Assembly (NCBI GenBank): GCA_009363875.1
Contig: CM018695.1
Coordinates: forward strand, 67,144,907 to 67,208,906
DNA from: Mikania micrantha
Taxonomy: Eukaryota > Streptophyta > Magnoliopsida > Asterales > Asteraceae
Reading direction: 5' to 3'
Length of the DNA: 64,000 nucleotides
Shown piece by piece: positions 10,901 through 19,980 of this stretch. Every line of letters begins with the position of its first letter. Position 1 is the first letter of the stretch. Below the pieces are notes generated by a model. It had not been told where the DNA came from. It did no database searches and saw nothing but the letters and a program-made list of their open reading frames with translations. The position numbers were made by a program, and so were the translations under genes.

Positions 10901-11273
10901 TGTAGGTCCTTTGCTGATCAAGATCCAAACTTTATCTCTGTAAACATCACCAATGATCTCTAACAAGTGCGGAATCCAAGTTAGAAACACGAAAGCAAGT
11001 AGAAAAATGCAAACTTTATAAATATTGCAAAACTTCGAGTACAAGCGCCTCAATACGTCTAGAGAGCGTATGCCTCGGGATTCCAACCTAAACCTGTACA
11101 AAATACGTCTATTTATACTAGGCCTAGGTGTACACGAAATCTAAATACAAAAAGGTTCGAGTACACGATCACTTCGTGTACTCGAAATGCTGTACACGAA
11201 AATTAAACCAAAAACTGAGCTTTGACTCTTCCGGGTTGACTTTGTCAGTCTTCATCGTTTAGCGGGCTCTACA
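10901..11273 (-). repeat. Sirevirus 5' LTR
   Basis: The 373-bp LTR is bounded by TGTAG and CTACA on either strand. Its inner end is set by the PBS. A TATA box (TATAAATAG on the minus strand) is at 11,109-11,117. Upstream of it, at 11,127-11,206, are four palindromic or half-palindromic GTACACGAA/GTACTCGAA motifs in the position expected for U3 enhancers. The outer end could also be 11,275 or 11,277 because the boundary is a CA run; TGTAG/CTACA symmetry favours 11,273. Confidence 0.8.
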
Positions 11274-13140
11274 CACAGGTTTACCTCAGGTGTTCTGAAG
11301 ACTTCAATACACTGGAGGTTGCCACTACAGTTGAACCTTCTCAGGTTCCTCAGGATAGTGGTACAGGTAATAGGACCTCCTCTGTGGCAACTCACATTGC
11401 TGATGACTTCTTTGATGTCATCTTCAATGAGGGGAATCGAGGGTGTCAAGAAACCACATCTGGTGCTGGAGGTGCGGGAGCTTGGCTCAGGAATCCATCG
11501 CCCAATGATTCCACTTAGGTGGATGAGGGCACCACCATTAAGGAATTGACGGCCACCATTTCCACCCTACAAGCTAGGGTAGCTCATGTGGAAGCTAAGT
11601 TAGCTACCCTGAGGCTGCAGGTCCAACACAAGGATGCTACTATCTTGGACCTTCAGCTCCGCCCACACATCATTTGTACCCCATTTCACCCTGACCCTAG
11701 CCAGGTGTCCTTCCTTTCCTGTAATACTACCAAAAAGGGGGAGAAGGTACAACCTATGGGGTCAAGGTCTTCGGTTGAAGGAGAGAAGGAGGAATCTCAA
11801 GAACCTACTCCATTCATAACCAACTTGGATAATTAATGGCATGAGTTCTTGGGAACTTACTTTCATCATTCCAGCTCTTCCTCCTCCTCTTCTTCCGAAG
11901 CTACAGGGGCATCTATGGAGATAGAACAAGAGCTCACATCCAATATCTCCATGGAACCCAGATCCCCTTCTGGGACTACAGCCAACGTTACCATGGAGTA
12001 TCCCATTCAAGCAACAACCTCTATATCCATGGAACCTATGTCCCCTCTTGGGACAATGGCTGATGAAGACCGCTCCTCCAATCCTGAGTTCTATGAGGAC
12101 ACTACTAAGGAACCTGCCAAGTTGGTTGGTCAACTGGAGTAGGTAGTGAATGCTAAGGTTAACTCTGAAGCTGAAACTGCTTCCAAAGGCCCAGTCACAC
12201 TTGAGGTTTCTTCCTCAGATGAACTATTGGCCGCTGAACCAACTGGTGAGGCCACAAGATCTATCTCCTCTGGGTTAAACACAACGGACAAAGGCAAAAG
12301 GAAACTAATCCTAGAGGAGGAATCTGCACAGGAGGATAGGAGGCCATTCATGAAGAAGAGCCGACCAGATACTTCCCTGGATCGAGAGATTCTACGTTTT
12401 TCGGGTCTCCTCCAGGAGAAGGATTTTGACATTGATGAGGTACTAATCTGGTCGGTACCTAAAATGGCTATTAAGCTGGACAGGGAGCAACAGCTTGAAC
12501 AGGCTACTGCTGCATCCAAAGCTGTGGCATCTTCCAAGAAGAAACAAAAGGAAGATGCCTATCGAGAGAAAATGTAGTTCCTTGAGAACTATGGATTCTC
12601 TCGGAGACAGCTTGGTCCTATGAAGAACTCTACCATGGATCTTCACATGAGAGATATTAAAAAGAAAATATCCAAGGGAGAGTTACCTTCACTGGAACAA
12701 ATCCAGGCTCAGATGGAGGCTCTTAACAACAGTCTGGGGGGAGAGTTCTTCCCAATATACTCCTCTCTGCTCAAGCAATCAGAGCAGGAGAGGAAGTTAA
12801 GTGCGAAGCTGCAACAAATGCCTTCTTTCCAAAGGAAGAACCCATCACTCCTCCATATAGTCCCTCCAATGATAATATGCCCATATCCTCAGCAATCAGG
12901 ATCAACAAAGGTCGTACAAAGCAACAATCTACAAGTACTGATCCTAAGGAACAACCAAGGATGGATGAAGGGAGAGAAGAAGTGGGAGAAAGATCAGAAG
13001 CAGCAGGAATGGATCTTGCAGCAGATCCGGAGCCCACTGCAGAACCTGAAGCAGCAGTGGCCTCTGCTGAAGCAACTACAGCTGAGGAGGATGAAGGGCA
13101 GCAGGAGGAGCAGGAAGAAGAGAGTCAACCCTCAGGTCAG
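11274..13140 (+). pseudogene. Third ORF of second copia family, broken
   Basis: Open stretches in different frames follow each other between stops at about 11,517, 11,834, 12,140 and 12,575. The readable parts are a heptad-like coiled coil (about 11,530-11,660, IKELTATISTLQARVAHVE), a Ser/Glu/Pro-rich segment (11,850-12,140), a mixed charged region with KGKRKL and KKSRP basic clusters (12,290-12,380), an amphipathic stretch near 12,650-12,830 and a Glu/Ala-rich tail (12,960-13,140). The order basic region, low-complexity region, coiled coil resembles ORF3 of the first element only loosely. I recognise no enzyme domain. It is assigned to the element because it is followed by that element's LTR on the same strand. 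Confidence 0.55.
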
Positions 13141-13459
13141 ATAATACCTTACAGAAGGCATGGACCTTTCCAACATCAATGTGTACATCCCGTCAATGTG
13201 TACATCCCTATCATTGAATGGAGCTATATCTCTCGAGAGAAAAGGTTCAGATTAAAGCAAAGCAATGGAAACATTTTTAAACTAAGGAGATTGATCTCAT
13301 CTCCCTTCCTGCTCCCGTATATTTGATTTGGAAAACTTACCTCTTCACAACCCATACAATCATGCTGAAGGAAGGCTCACTCCCAGACTTATGAAGAGAA
13401 GAGCTATAAACTTGAGGAATGAAGGATATTAGTTTTGGTAGCATCAGCCTAGGAGAGAC

Positions 13460-14253
13460 TGTAAGATCAAATAAGGCTGATGCTCACCAAAAGATATCTT
13501 GAACAAGTCTTGGGCTCTCAGAAGACAAAAAAGCCTTCAGAAGGAAAGAATTAACCTTTGGAAGAACTACTACTTCTGAAGGATAATTCTTTTCTTCCGA
13601 ACGCTATACAGAATACTCAAGCTTCCGAAAGCCTCCTCAGTACTTAGAGCTTTAAAGACCTCAAAGCTTCTGATCAACTATCAGCTGCTTCTGAAGACAA
13701 AGGCTTCCGAAGACTTTTCTCTGACAAGATCCAGGACACTTAAGGAAACAACCAGAGTTGCTTTCTATCATCAAGACCCATATAGAAGACATTCCAATGA
13801 TAGTCAGCAACAAAGAAGATATTTCAGAACTACAGAGATACCAAACATTTAATGTTATTTGTAGTTTAAGTATTTATTGTAAAAGTCAATGAAGTCATTT
13901 GTATCAATTGTAATTAATATGGCTTGGTCTGTCAAGCCATAACAGTATACTAGTTTTAGCATTAGTTTGTTTCTAGCATTTTGTCCAGCCTTGTATCCCT
14001 ATGAGGATATAGCTATAGGTTTTAGTATAAATACATTCATCTGTAACTTAGCAAAGTGTGGTTGTGCTTGAGCTAAGATTTGTGTATCTCTTATAGTTGA
14101 ATGCAATATACTATAACCTTGATTTTATATTTGTCTTATGTATTTTGTTTCAATATGTTTTTGCAAATCAAGTTGATAGAATTTCCGCATCAATAAACTT
14201 TATAGAAGATACCTTGTGAAAGTGTTGTGTAGATTGCATAACCCGATCCTACA
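13460..14253 (+). repeat. 3' LTR of second copia family
   Basis: The 794-bp LTR begins TGTAAGATC after a purine-rich AGGAGAGAC and ends GATCCTACA. A TATA box (TATAAATA) is at 14,036-14,043. The U3 part holds many CTTCCGAA/CTTCTGAAG motifs (13,510-13,740), and a hairpin lies at 13,918-13,941. The 5' LTR of the related copy at about 41.5-42.18 kb aligns by eye over most of this length. Confidence 0.8.
13918..13941. repeat. Inverted repeat in U3, about 100 bp before TATA
   Basis: TATGGCTTG and CAAGCCATA are separated by six bases. The other LTR copy (41,909-41,932) has the same hairpin with arms extended to 11 bp. Conservation of the pairing suggests a protein-binding palindrome or cruciform. 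Confidence 0.7.
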
Positions 14254-14974
14254 CTGCATGTGTTGAAAGTAACAAAACATAATCAAAAAGTTATTTATTG
14301 ATGTTTAAATTTCACAAATATAGAATCAAGCTCTGATATCACTTATTAAGACATGACTGATACTAAACAACCAAGACAATATTTTTGTCAATGTATATGT
14401 TAATCACTACAAAACAAACACTCACATAAAATACAAATGAATAACAATAAAAACCACCAACAATCTCACTCCAACAACATCTACATATATTTAACTCAGT
14501 TGTCAAATACATCATAAGCATTGCAATTATGAAAACATTAAGAGTTTATATACTAAGAAATACAATCGGCAATCAAACTAGACTATCACTAGACATATCC
14601 AAACTATATATTTTAGGGTAAAGATTATTGACAAAATAAAGTCATTCAATGGCAGATCGAAGATGTTTTTTTTTTCAAAGTCACTCAATGGCAGACCGAA
14701 GATTTTTTTCCCAGTAGGGTCACTTTTTCTGATATTCTTATTTTTACAAACTTGATGTTACAATTTTTGATTCGTGTTCAGGCTAGCAGATTAGGGTTGT
14801 CCACACTCAAAACTCAATCGCAAAAACTCAGATGTAAACTCGTTTGATTTTGGCTCGGTTGAAAACAAGTCGATCAACTCGGTTTGATTTATAAACGAAC
14901 GGAGGACGAGCATAAGTTAGCTCGTTTGATTGCTCTCGGATAGTTATTAATTTATAATTATATATATATATATA
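14254..14974. other. No gene; degenerate repeat DNA
   Basis: AT-rich stretch without a supported ORF. It holds a weak PBS-like GATATCAGAGC on the minus strand (14,328-14,342), two tandem copies of a 30-base block with CAATGGCAGA (14,638-14,710) and a CTCGTTTGATT-rich region (14,830-14,940) that may be part of a decayed hAT MITE. Confidence 0.5.
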
Positions 14975-15362
14975 GGGAGAGGATCAAATGTTAACCCTCC
15001 CTTATAGCGTTAACCCGTTAACCCTGACATTTTTTGCCCGAATCTTTGTTTTTTTCATGGTTTTTATTATACATAAATAGGGGGGTTTCTTTTTTGTGTT
15101 TTTGCTAATTAATCACCGTTTAGAAATTAAATCAATTGTAAGTTTAAGTTACACTATCTGATGTAAATAAGTGTAAGAAACTTACACTTACTTACACTTT
15201 GATTTAATTTCTAAACGGTGATGAATTAGCAAAAACACAAAAAAGAAACCCCCCCTATTTATGTATAATAAAAACCATGACAAAAAAAAAACAAGGATTC
15301 GGGCAAAAAACGCCAGGGTTAACGGGTTAACGATATAAGGGAGGGTTAACAATGGAAGCATC

Positions 15363-15365
<3 letters not shown>
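14975..15365. mobile_element. Foldback MITE in a (TA)n tract
   Basis: The 391-bp element is an almost complete inverted repeat. The left arm (GGGAGAGGATCAAATGTTAA) is matched with few differences by the complement of the right arm for about 190 bases, meeting in a short AT-rich loop near 15,160. Both ends abut (TA)n, so the target duplication is hidden. No coding capacity. Confidence 0.85.

Positions 15366-15398
<33 letters not shown>
15366..15398. repeat. (TA)n microsatellite
   Basis: Pure TA repeat immediately right of the foldback MITE, with a shorter tract on its left (14,958-14,974). Confidence 0.95.
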
Positions 15399-15401
<3 letters not shown>

Positions 15402-16033
15402 TATGCTTATTTATGAATTAATGTGTATATACACACACAATTATTTTATAGATATTTAGCATAAAAGAGGAAAATGCTTAAGCCTTTAAAGAGTAAATAT
15501 TTATATTCTCAAGCTGAATTTGTATAATCCGGTGAAAACATAACAATAAAATAAAAATCTAAACTTAAATATCTAATTAAACCTTCAAAACATTCACTTT
15601 CATTACATATCTCTCTCCATTGTTTTCTTAATAGGAGACAATTTAGAGTTTTTATACCAAGTTTTAATCTGATATCGAGAAAAACCAAGCCAAACCGAGC
15701 GCTTGATTCTAAATTGAATCAAGTTCAACCATTAATATTTCGCTCGGTTTTGTAATTTCGAACCGATCCGATTGACTCGGTTCGGATCGGATAAAATAAG
15801 AACATAATATAGTGTAATTGAAATACATTATCATTTAAAAACTCAATGTTATTGGTAATAAATAATCTTACATTTTAAACGTGATGATAGTTTAGTTGAT
15901 TACACTTTAGAACTAAAAAAAGAAAAGAAAAAAGAAACCATTTCATACCTATTTTAAGAAAAAGGCTCATAACACTTATAATAATATTCAATTCACTTTT
16001 CATGTTTTAAATCATATTTAATTATATTTATAT
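15399..16033. other. No gene seen
   Basis: AT-rich DNA with no supported ORF. A CTCGGTT/AACCGAG-rich patch (15,680-15,795) resembles the patch left of the foldback MITE and could be the other end of the same old hAT-type repeat. Confidence 0.5.
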
Positions 16034-16453
16034 TGTAACATCCCCATGACAGAAAGCCATACCAAGATATTGTCCGCTTTACGCACCGGGTTTACGGTTT
16101 TGTTCTCACATGAGTAAGTCATGTAAAACGCGTCTTAATAGAGTGAGTTTACACCCCCATATAAGAACGATTGTGTTCTCTTACTCCAACGATGTGAGAT
16201 CATCACAATCCACCCCCTTAGGGATCCCAACGTCCTCGTTGGCACATGAGTCCGATCCCTGGCTCTAATACCATTTGTAACATCCTGATACAGGACAAAA
16301 AGCCGTACCAATATATTGTCCGCTTTACCCCACCGGGTTCACGGTTCTATTCTCACATGACGAAGTCATGTAAAAGACGTCTTGATAGAGTAGGTTTCCA
16401 CCCCATATAAGAAGGCTTGTGTTCCCACACTTCACCGATGTGGGATCATCACA
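16034..16453 (-). mobile_element. Complete TRIM retrotransposon (420 bp)
   Basis: Two LTRs of 174 bp (16,034-16,207) and 178 bp (16,276-16,453), both TGTAACATCC...ATCATCACA, flank an internal region of only 68 bp. On the minus strand that region starts with a PBS, TGGTATTAGAGCC (16,273-16,261), and ends with a PPT, CTAAGGGGGTGGAT (16,221-16,208). The target duplication TATAT (16,029-16,033 and 16,454-16,458) is perfect. The element has no coding capacity and must be moved in trans. Confidence 0.92.
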
Positions 16454-16694
16454 TATATGTTACAACCAAAAAACACATTAGGTCAAATGAAATTTCACGA
16501 TATAAATTTTATTAGCAAGCTGAGATATATCAGGATCATGTAACCCCTATCCAATTAACATAGGTCTGCCCATGCAGCGATTGATCATACAAACATGAAA
16601 AGCCATGATACATATTTTAATTGGACAAATAGTTAAATGCACAACTAATATTTTTTTAACAGATATAATGCTCTACACCAAGTGTGCTTCTAAG

Positions 16695-17025
16695 CATGGA
16701 TGTTAAAAAATCCGTATCCGTATACGAAATATCCGAAAACCCAAATATCCGAAAACTTCAGATATCCGAAAGTTCGGAATGGGATACCTATTTTGAATCT
16801 TTTCGGATAGTTTGGATATCTAATATCCAAAATGTTTTTTTCGGATATTCGGATAATTTTTCGTATATTTTTCGATATTTTCGGATATTCGGATATCCGA
16901 AATATATTTTTTAAAAAAATATATTTTTATTCTGATTACGGTTATTCGATTGGATAATCTGAAATTTCGGATCTCCGAAAGTTCGAATATCCGAAATTTC
17001 GGATATCCGATTTTGAACACCCCTA
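16695..17025. mobile_element. hAT-type MITE with ATCCGAAA array
   Basis: The 331-bp element has imperfect terminal inverted repeats (CATGGATGTTAAAAAATCCG against TAGGGGTGTTCAAAATCGG) and a perfect 8-bp target duplication CTTCTAAG (16,687-16,694 and 17,026-17,033), diagnostic of hAT. The interior is built of repeated ATATCCGAAA units on both strands, which give spurious short ORFs. Confidence 0.9.
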
Positions 17026-17329
17026 CTTCTAAGATCATCACACATAAATTTAATACAATTTAAACTTACATAAATACCTTTTAATATAAACCAGGTGGTT
17101 AAATGAACTATCTTACAACTATAAATAAAATTAAAGGCTTTCTTGCATAAAATAAGATTTATAATAAAAATGAAACTATTAGTTTATATCATATATTGAA
17201 TATAGTTGTTTCCGATGTTTGGAAAGTAAGATATAAAGTAAATATTGGTTTTGTAAGCTTTACTAAAAAGTATTATTTTGATATGACAATCACTTTTTTT
17301 ATAAGCTTATGGACCAGCTTACGAGATAA

Positions 17330-18352
17330 CAGGGTCGGCTCAAGCTTTGTGAAGGCCGAAAGCAAAAAATGAAATTGAGACCCTTTTGCAAAAAAAAAAA
17401 AAAAGAAAAAAAAAACTGACCTGCAGGGTGCAATCTTGTACGGCTGCTGGCTGCACTGTGCCATGAGTTAAAAACCTCCTTTATTGTTCTCCGGGCTTGG
17501 GACCGTCAATTATACTTTCATCAACATTAGCATGTTCATTATTATTTGTATCTTTACCTAAACTTGTATTCTTATTAATAATAACATCTTCATTACCTCT
17601 TTGTGATTTAGTTAAAGCTTCCCCTTTTGCTTTTTTTGCCCTTTTAGAATGACCGGATTCGTGTTTACGATGTCTATTTGACATTGAAAACCTATGTTTC
17701 AAAATAATTCAGCCACACAAGCAAATTGACTATTTGATTATTTTAAGTTAAATAAAATTGATGTTTTTTAAGAACAGTCCATTTAGACCCGAACTGATTT
17801 TGATTAAAACTCGTTCAGGCCCGCACCCATCCTAACTCGAACTCGTTCTGACCCGTTACCTAACCCGACCCAACCCGCCCATTTTGCCGATACTAAAATG
17901 TAAGAAATTGGATACCAGATTAGCCAAGTAGGTCAATAGTAATAGCAGACTGCAGACCGGATATACCAGCCGTCGTCGTCGCCTTGTTTCCATAGATTTC
18001 CAGCTCCATCGTAGCCTCATCAGTTGCCCAATCGCACTCCCCGTCAGTTGCCCTATCGCCAATCGCGTTTTCAGTGAGTCGCCCAACTGCCCAAACCCTA
18101 GTTTTGGTATTCGTTGATTTTGTTTTTTTTTCCATAGATTCCCAGCTCCATGGCGCTTTCTAGTTTCCAATTCCCATTTCCTCTTTCACGTTCTAATTTG
18201 GAGACATGGGCCAGCCTTATTATCAAGCCCAATTCTAATTTGAAGTCCAAATATATAAATAAAAGCCCAAATCGTATTAATAAATGGAGGCCCTATTATT
18301 TGTGAGGCCCTAAGCCCTAGATTGGACTGATTGGCCCGTTTGGCCGGCTCTG
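17330..18352. mobile_element. Non-autonomous hAT element (1.0 kb)
   Basis: The ends are CAGGGTCGGCTC and the complement of GGCCGGCTCTG, an inverted pair. The flanks are CGAGATAA (17,322-17,329) and CGTGATAA (18,353-18,360), an 8-bp duplication with one mismatch. The interior carries a hAT transposase N-terminal fragment at 17,481-17,702 and otherwise non-coding DNA, including a region of repeated tggaaatctatgg-like sequence on both strands (17,990-18,150). Confidence 0.75.
17481..17702 (-). pseudogene. N-terminal fragment of a hAT (ZMYM1-like) transposase
   Basis: A 73-codon frame starting MKHRFSMSNRHRKHESG is Lys/Arg-rich and includes SGHSKRAKKAKGEALTKSQR. Plant hAT proteins of the zinc-finger MYM type often start with such a Ser-Gly-Lys-Arg segment, recalled from family knowledge. 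No zinc finger, RNase H fold or dimerisation domain follows. The location inside an element with hAT ends and an 8-bp duplication supports the call; on sequence alone it would be weak. Confidence 0.4.
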
Positions 18353-18508
18353 CGTGATAACTCCCAGGTCCCTTCAATAACTGTTTAAATAAATAGAAGA
18401 AACATGTAAAACGCATCCACAAGTAATCAGGTCGGTAGCCTTCAAGAAAGGCTTGATTCATCATGTCTTGAGTTCTTGATGCACACACATAAACATTGAT
18501 ATATCATC

Positions 18509-19682
18509 ATGTCTTCTTTCACCGAATGGCTTAATTCAACAAGAATTCCCCTGAAAAACACAAAAGAGGCTACCAATAATTTTGCTGATGAAAATCTCAT
18601 CCGACAAGGTGGAAAAAGAAAGATCTGCAGGGGCCTGATGCTCTCAAGGTCCGAACAATCTATTCAAAATATTGTCGCAGTCCGTTTCGATCCTAAAAAC
18701 ATCTGGCGAAGAAAGAAAGACTTTATGAAGGAGATTACGATGCTTTGTGGTTTGAAGCATCAAAATCTGGCCTATATCGTTGGGTTTTGTGATGAGGATG
18801 ATTAGAGCTGTAAACCAACCGAACGAACACGAACGAGCCCTTGTTCGTGTTCGTCCGTTTAACGTTTTACTTGTTCACGAATTCTAACTAAACGAAAATT
18901 CATGTTCGTCCATTCATTAAGTAATTTAACTTGTTCACGAACGCAAACGAACGCATACTATTTAAGAAATAAAAAACAACTTTCTTAATCTCACTAATTA
19001 AAGATACTAATTTATATATATAAAGTTAAATATTATATTATGATACTAAGGTAGCTTAAATATTATGTTATTAAACTAAAAATAAAAAAAATTAAGATTA
19101 TATAATACATTTAATGGATAAATATAACGAACGTAAACGAACACGTTACCGAAAGTTCACGAACACAAATGAACGAACACAACCTAGCTTTGTTCATGTT
19201 CGTTCATTTAATTAAACGAACGGAATTTCTTGTTCATGTTCGTTCATTTATTAAACGAATGAAAATAAACGAACTTCCCGCCGAATGGTTCACGAACTGT
19301 TCGCTGAACGTCGGTTCGTTTACAGCCCTAAGGGTGATGAGATGATGATCATCATAACCAAGTGTAAGGTCAAGGGTAGTCTTGACGAATATCTAAGCAA
19401 CCCAACACTTGCATAAACTCTAAGATTGCGTATATGTCTTGGCCTTGCGAGCGCACTGAGTTACATCTACAATGACCAGACACGAAATTTTATGTCATAC
19501 GTACGAATGTAAAAAGCTCTAAGGTTTTATTAGATGACAAATGGGAGCCAAAACTATATGGTTTTGAGCTTTTGAAGGTGCAACCAACAACTCGAAGGCC
19601 AGGGTCTTGTTCTTGACCGACTAGTATATGGAACACTCAACAGTTGCCGTTGAAGTAGGTACATCGACTGACCACCTGAAGG
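18509..19682 (+). pseudogene. Receptor-like kinase pseudogene split by a hAT MITE
   Basis: Starting at MSSFTEWLNSTRIPLKNTKE, the frame encodes the start of a plant Ser/Thr kinase domain: KEATNNFADENLI, a ruined glycine loop (RQGGKRKICRG where GxGxxG is expected), FMKEITMLCGLKHQN and VGFCDEDD. A MITE enters at 18,803. After it the reading resumes in frame with TKCKVKGSLDEYLSNPTLA, then a stop at about 19,415, and a further homologous stretch (CLGLASALSYIYNDQ) with frameshifts to a likely exon end near 19,682. The catalytic HRD region is degraded and the C-lobe is absent. This is a dead fragment of a kinase family common in Asteraceae, by memory. Confidence 0.75.
18803..19330. mobile_element. 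hAT-type MITE inside kinase pseudogene
   Basis: The 528-bp element has terminal inverted repeats TAGAGCTGTAAACCAACCG and TAGGGCTGTAAACGAACCG (complement of the right end) and an 8-bp target duplication AGGATGAT/AGGGTGAT (18,795-18,802; 19,331-19,338). Subterminal regions are GAACGAAC/GTTCGTTC arrays. Removing it with one duplication rejoins the kinase frame. Confidence 0.9.
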
Positions 19683-19980
19683 TAATTACTTTCTTTTCGC
19701 TTCGGTAAATAAAAGTTTTACAGCGTTAAACGATGAGATGGGAAATAGGCTAGAGTTTTGAAAATTGTCGAGGAAAACAGAAAACGAAACATGATGAATC
19801 GAAAGTCGTGGATCACACTTTCAGATCAAACAATTTGGTGGTTCACCCAAATTTTGGATCGGATAAAATCCCGTTTGTGATTGCAAAAACAAGTATGTTG
19901 TTGAGAGTGATTTTGATGAACCGGTAAATGATCAAATGAGAAGATAATCAAGACATGCAGGAATTTGTAAACTGCTGAGA
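19683..19980. other. No gene seen
   Basis: About 300 bases that may be intron and decayed next exon of the kinase pseudogene; frames are short and broken. Confidence 0.4.

Larger units (their letters stand above)
1..11273 (-). mobile_element. Sirevirus-type Ty1/copia LTR retrotransposon, 3' end outside window
   Basis: Read on the minus strand the order is 5' LTR (11,273-10,901), PBS (10,898-10,887), leader, gag (from 10,433), pol (7,754-4,410), a 1.9-kb spacer, and a long third ORF from 2,484 that runs off the left edge. Protease, integrase, reverse transcriptase, RNase H is the copia order. A long gag with two CCHC knuckles plus an extra ORF after pol is characteristic of the Sirevirus (SIRE/Maximus) lineage. 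gag has stop codons and a frameshift, RNase H has an internal deletion and ORF3 has a frameshift, so this copy is unlikely to move by itself. It lies inside ORF3 of another copia element that resumes at 11,274. The left target duplication cannot be checked because the 3' LTR is not in the window. Confidence 0.9.
11274..14253 (+). mobile_element. Second-family copia element, 3' part only
   Basis: This plus-strand element is cut at 11,274 by the first Sirevirus and comprises the end of a third ORF, an untranslated stretch and a full 3' LTR. The same LTR family flanks the gag pseudogene at 41.5-44.5 kb, so the window holds two copies. Its upstream half should lie beyond the left edge, past the first element's 3' LTR. 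Confidence 0.75.

Noticed and set aside
13510..13740. CTTCTGAAG/CTTCCGAA motifs as heat-shock elements
   Set aside because: Heat-shock elements space GAA and TTC by two bases; here the spacing is one, so a different explanation is needed.
14328..14342. PBS-like GATATCAGAGC suggesting another LTR boundary
   Set aside because: No LTR start, PPT or partner LTR could be found on either side.
16034..16453. Assignment of the TRIM to the Cassandra family
   Set aside because: The LTRs share a GCGGACAATAT-type tail with Cassandra-like sequences as I remember them, but I see no 5S rRNA promoter boxes and the LTRs are shorter.
18509..18802. Functional receptor kinase gene
   Set aside because: Glycine loop destroyed, MITE insertion, stops and no C-lobe.
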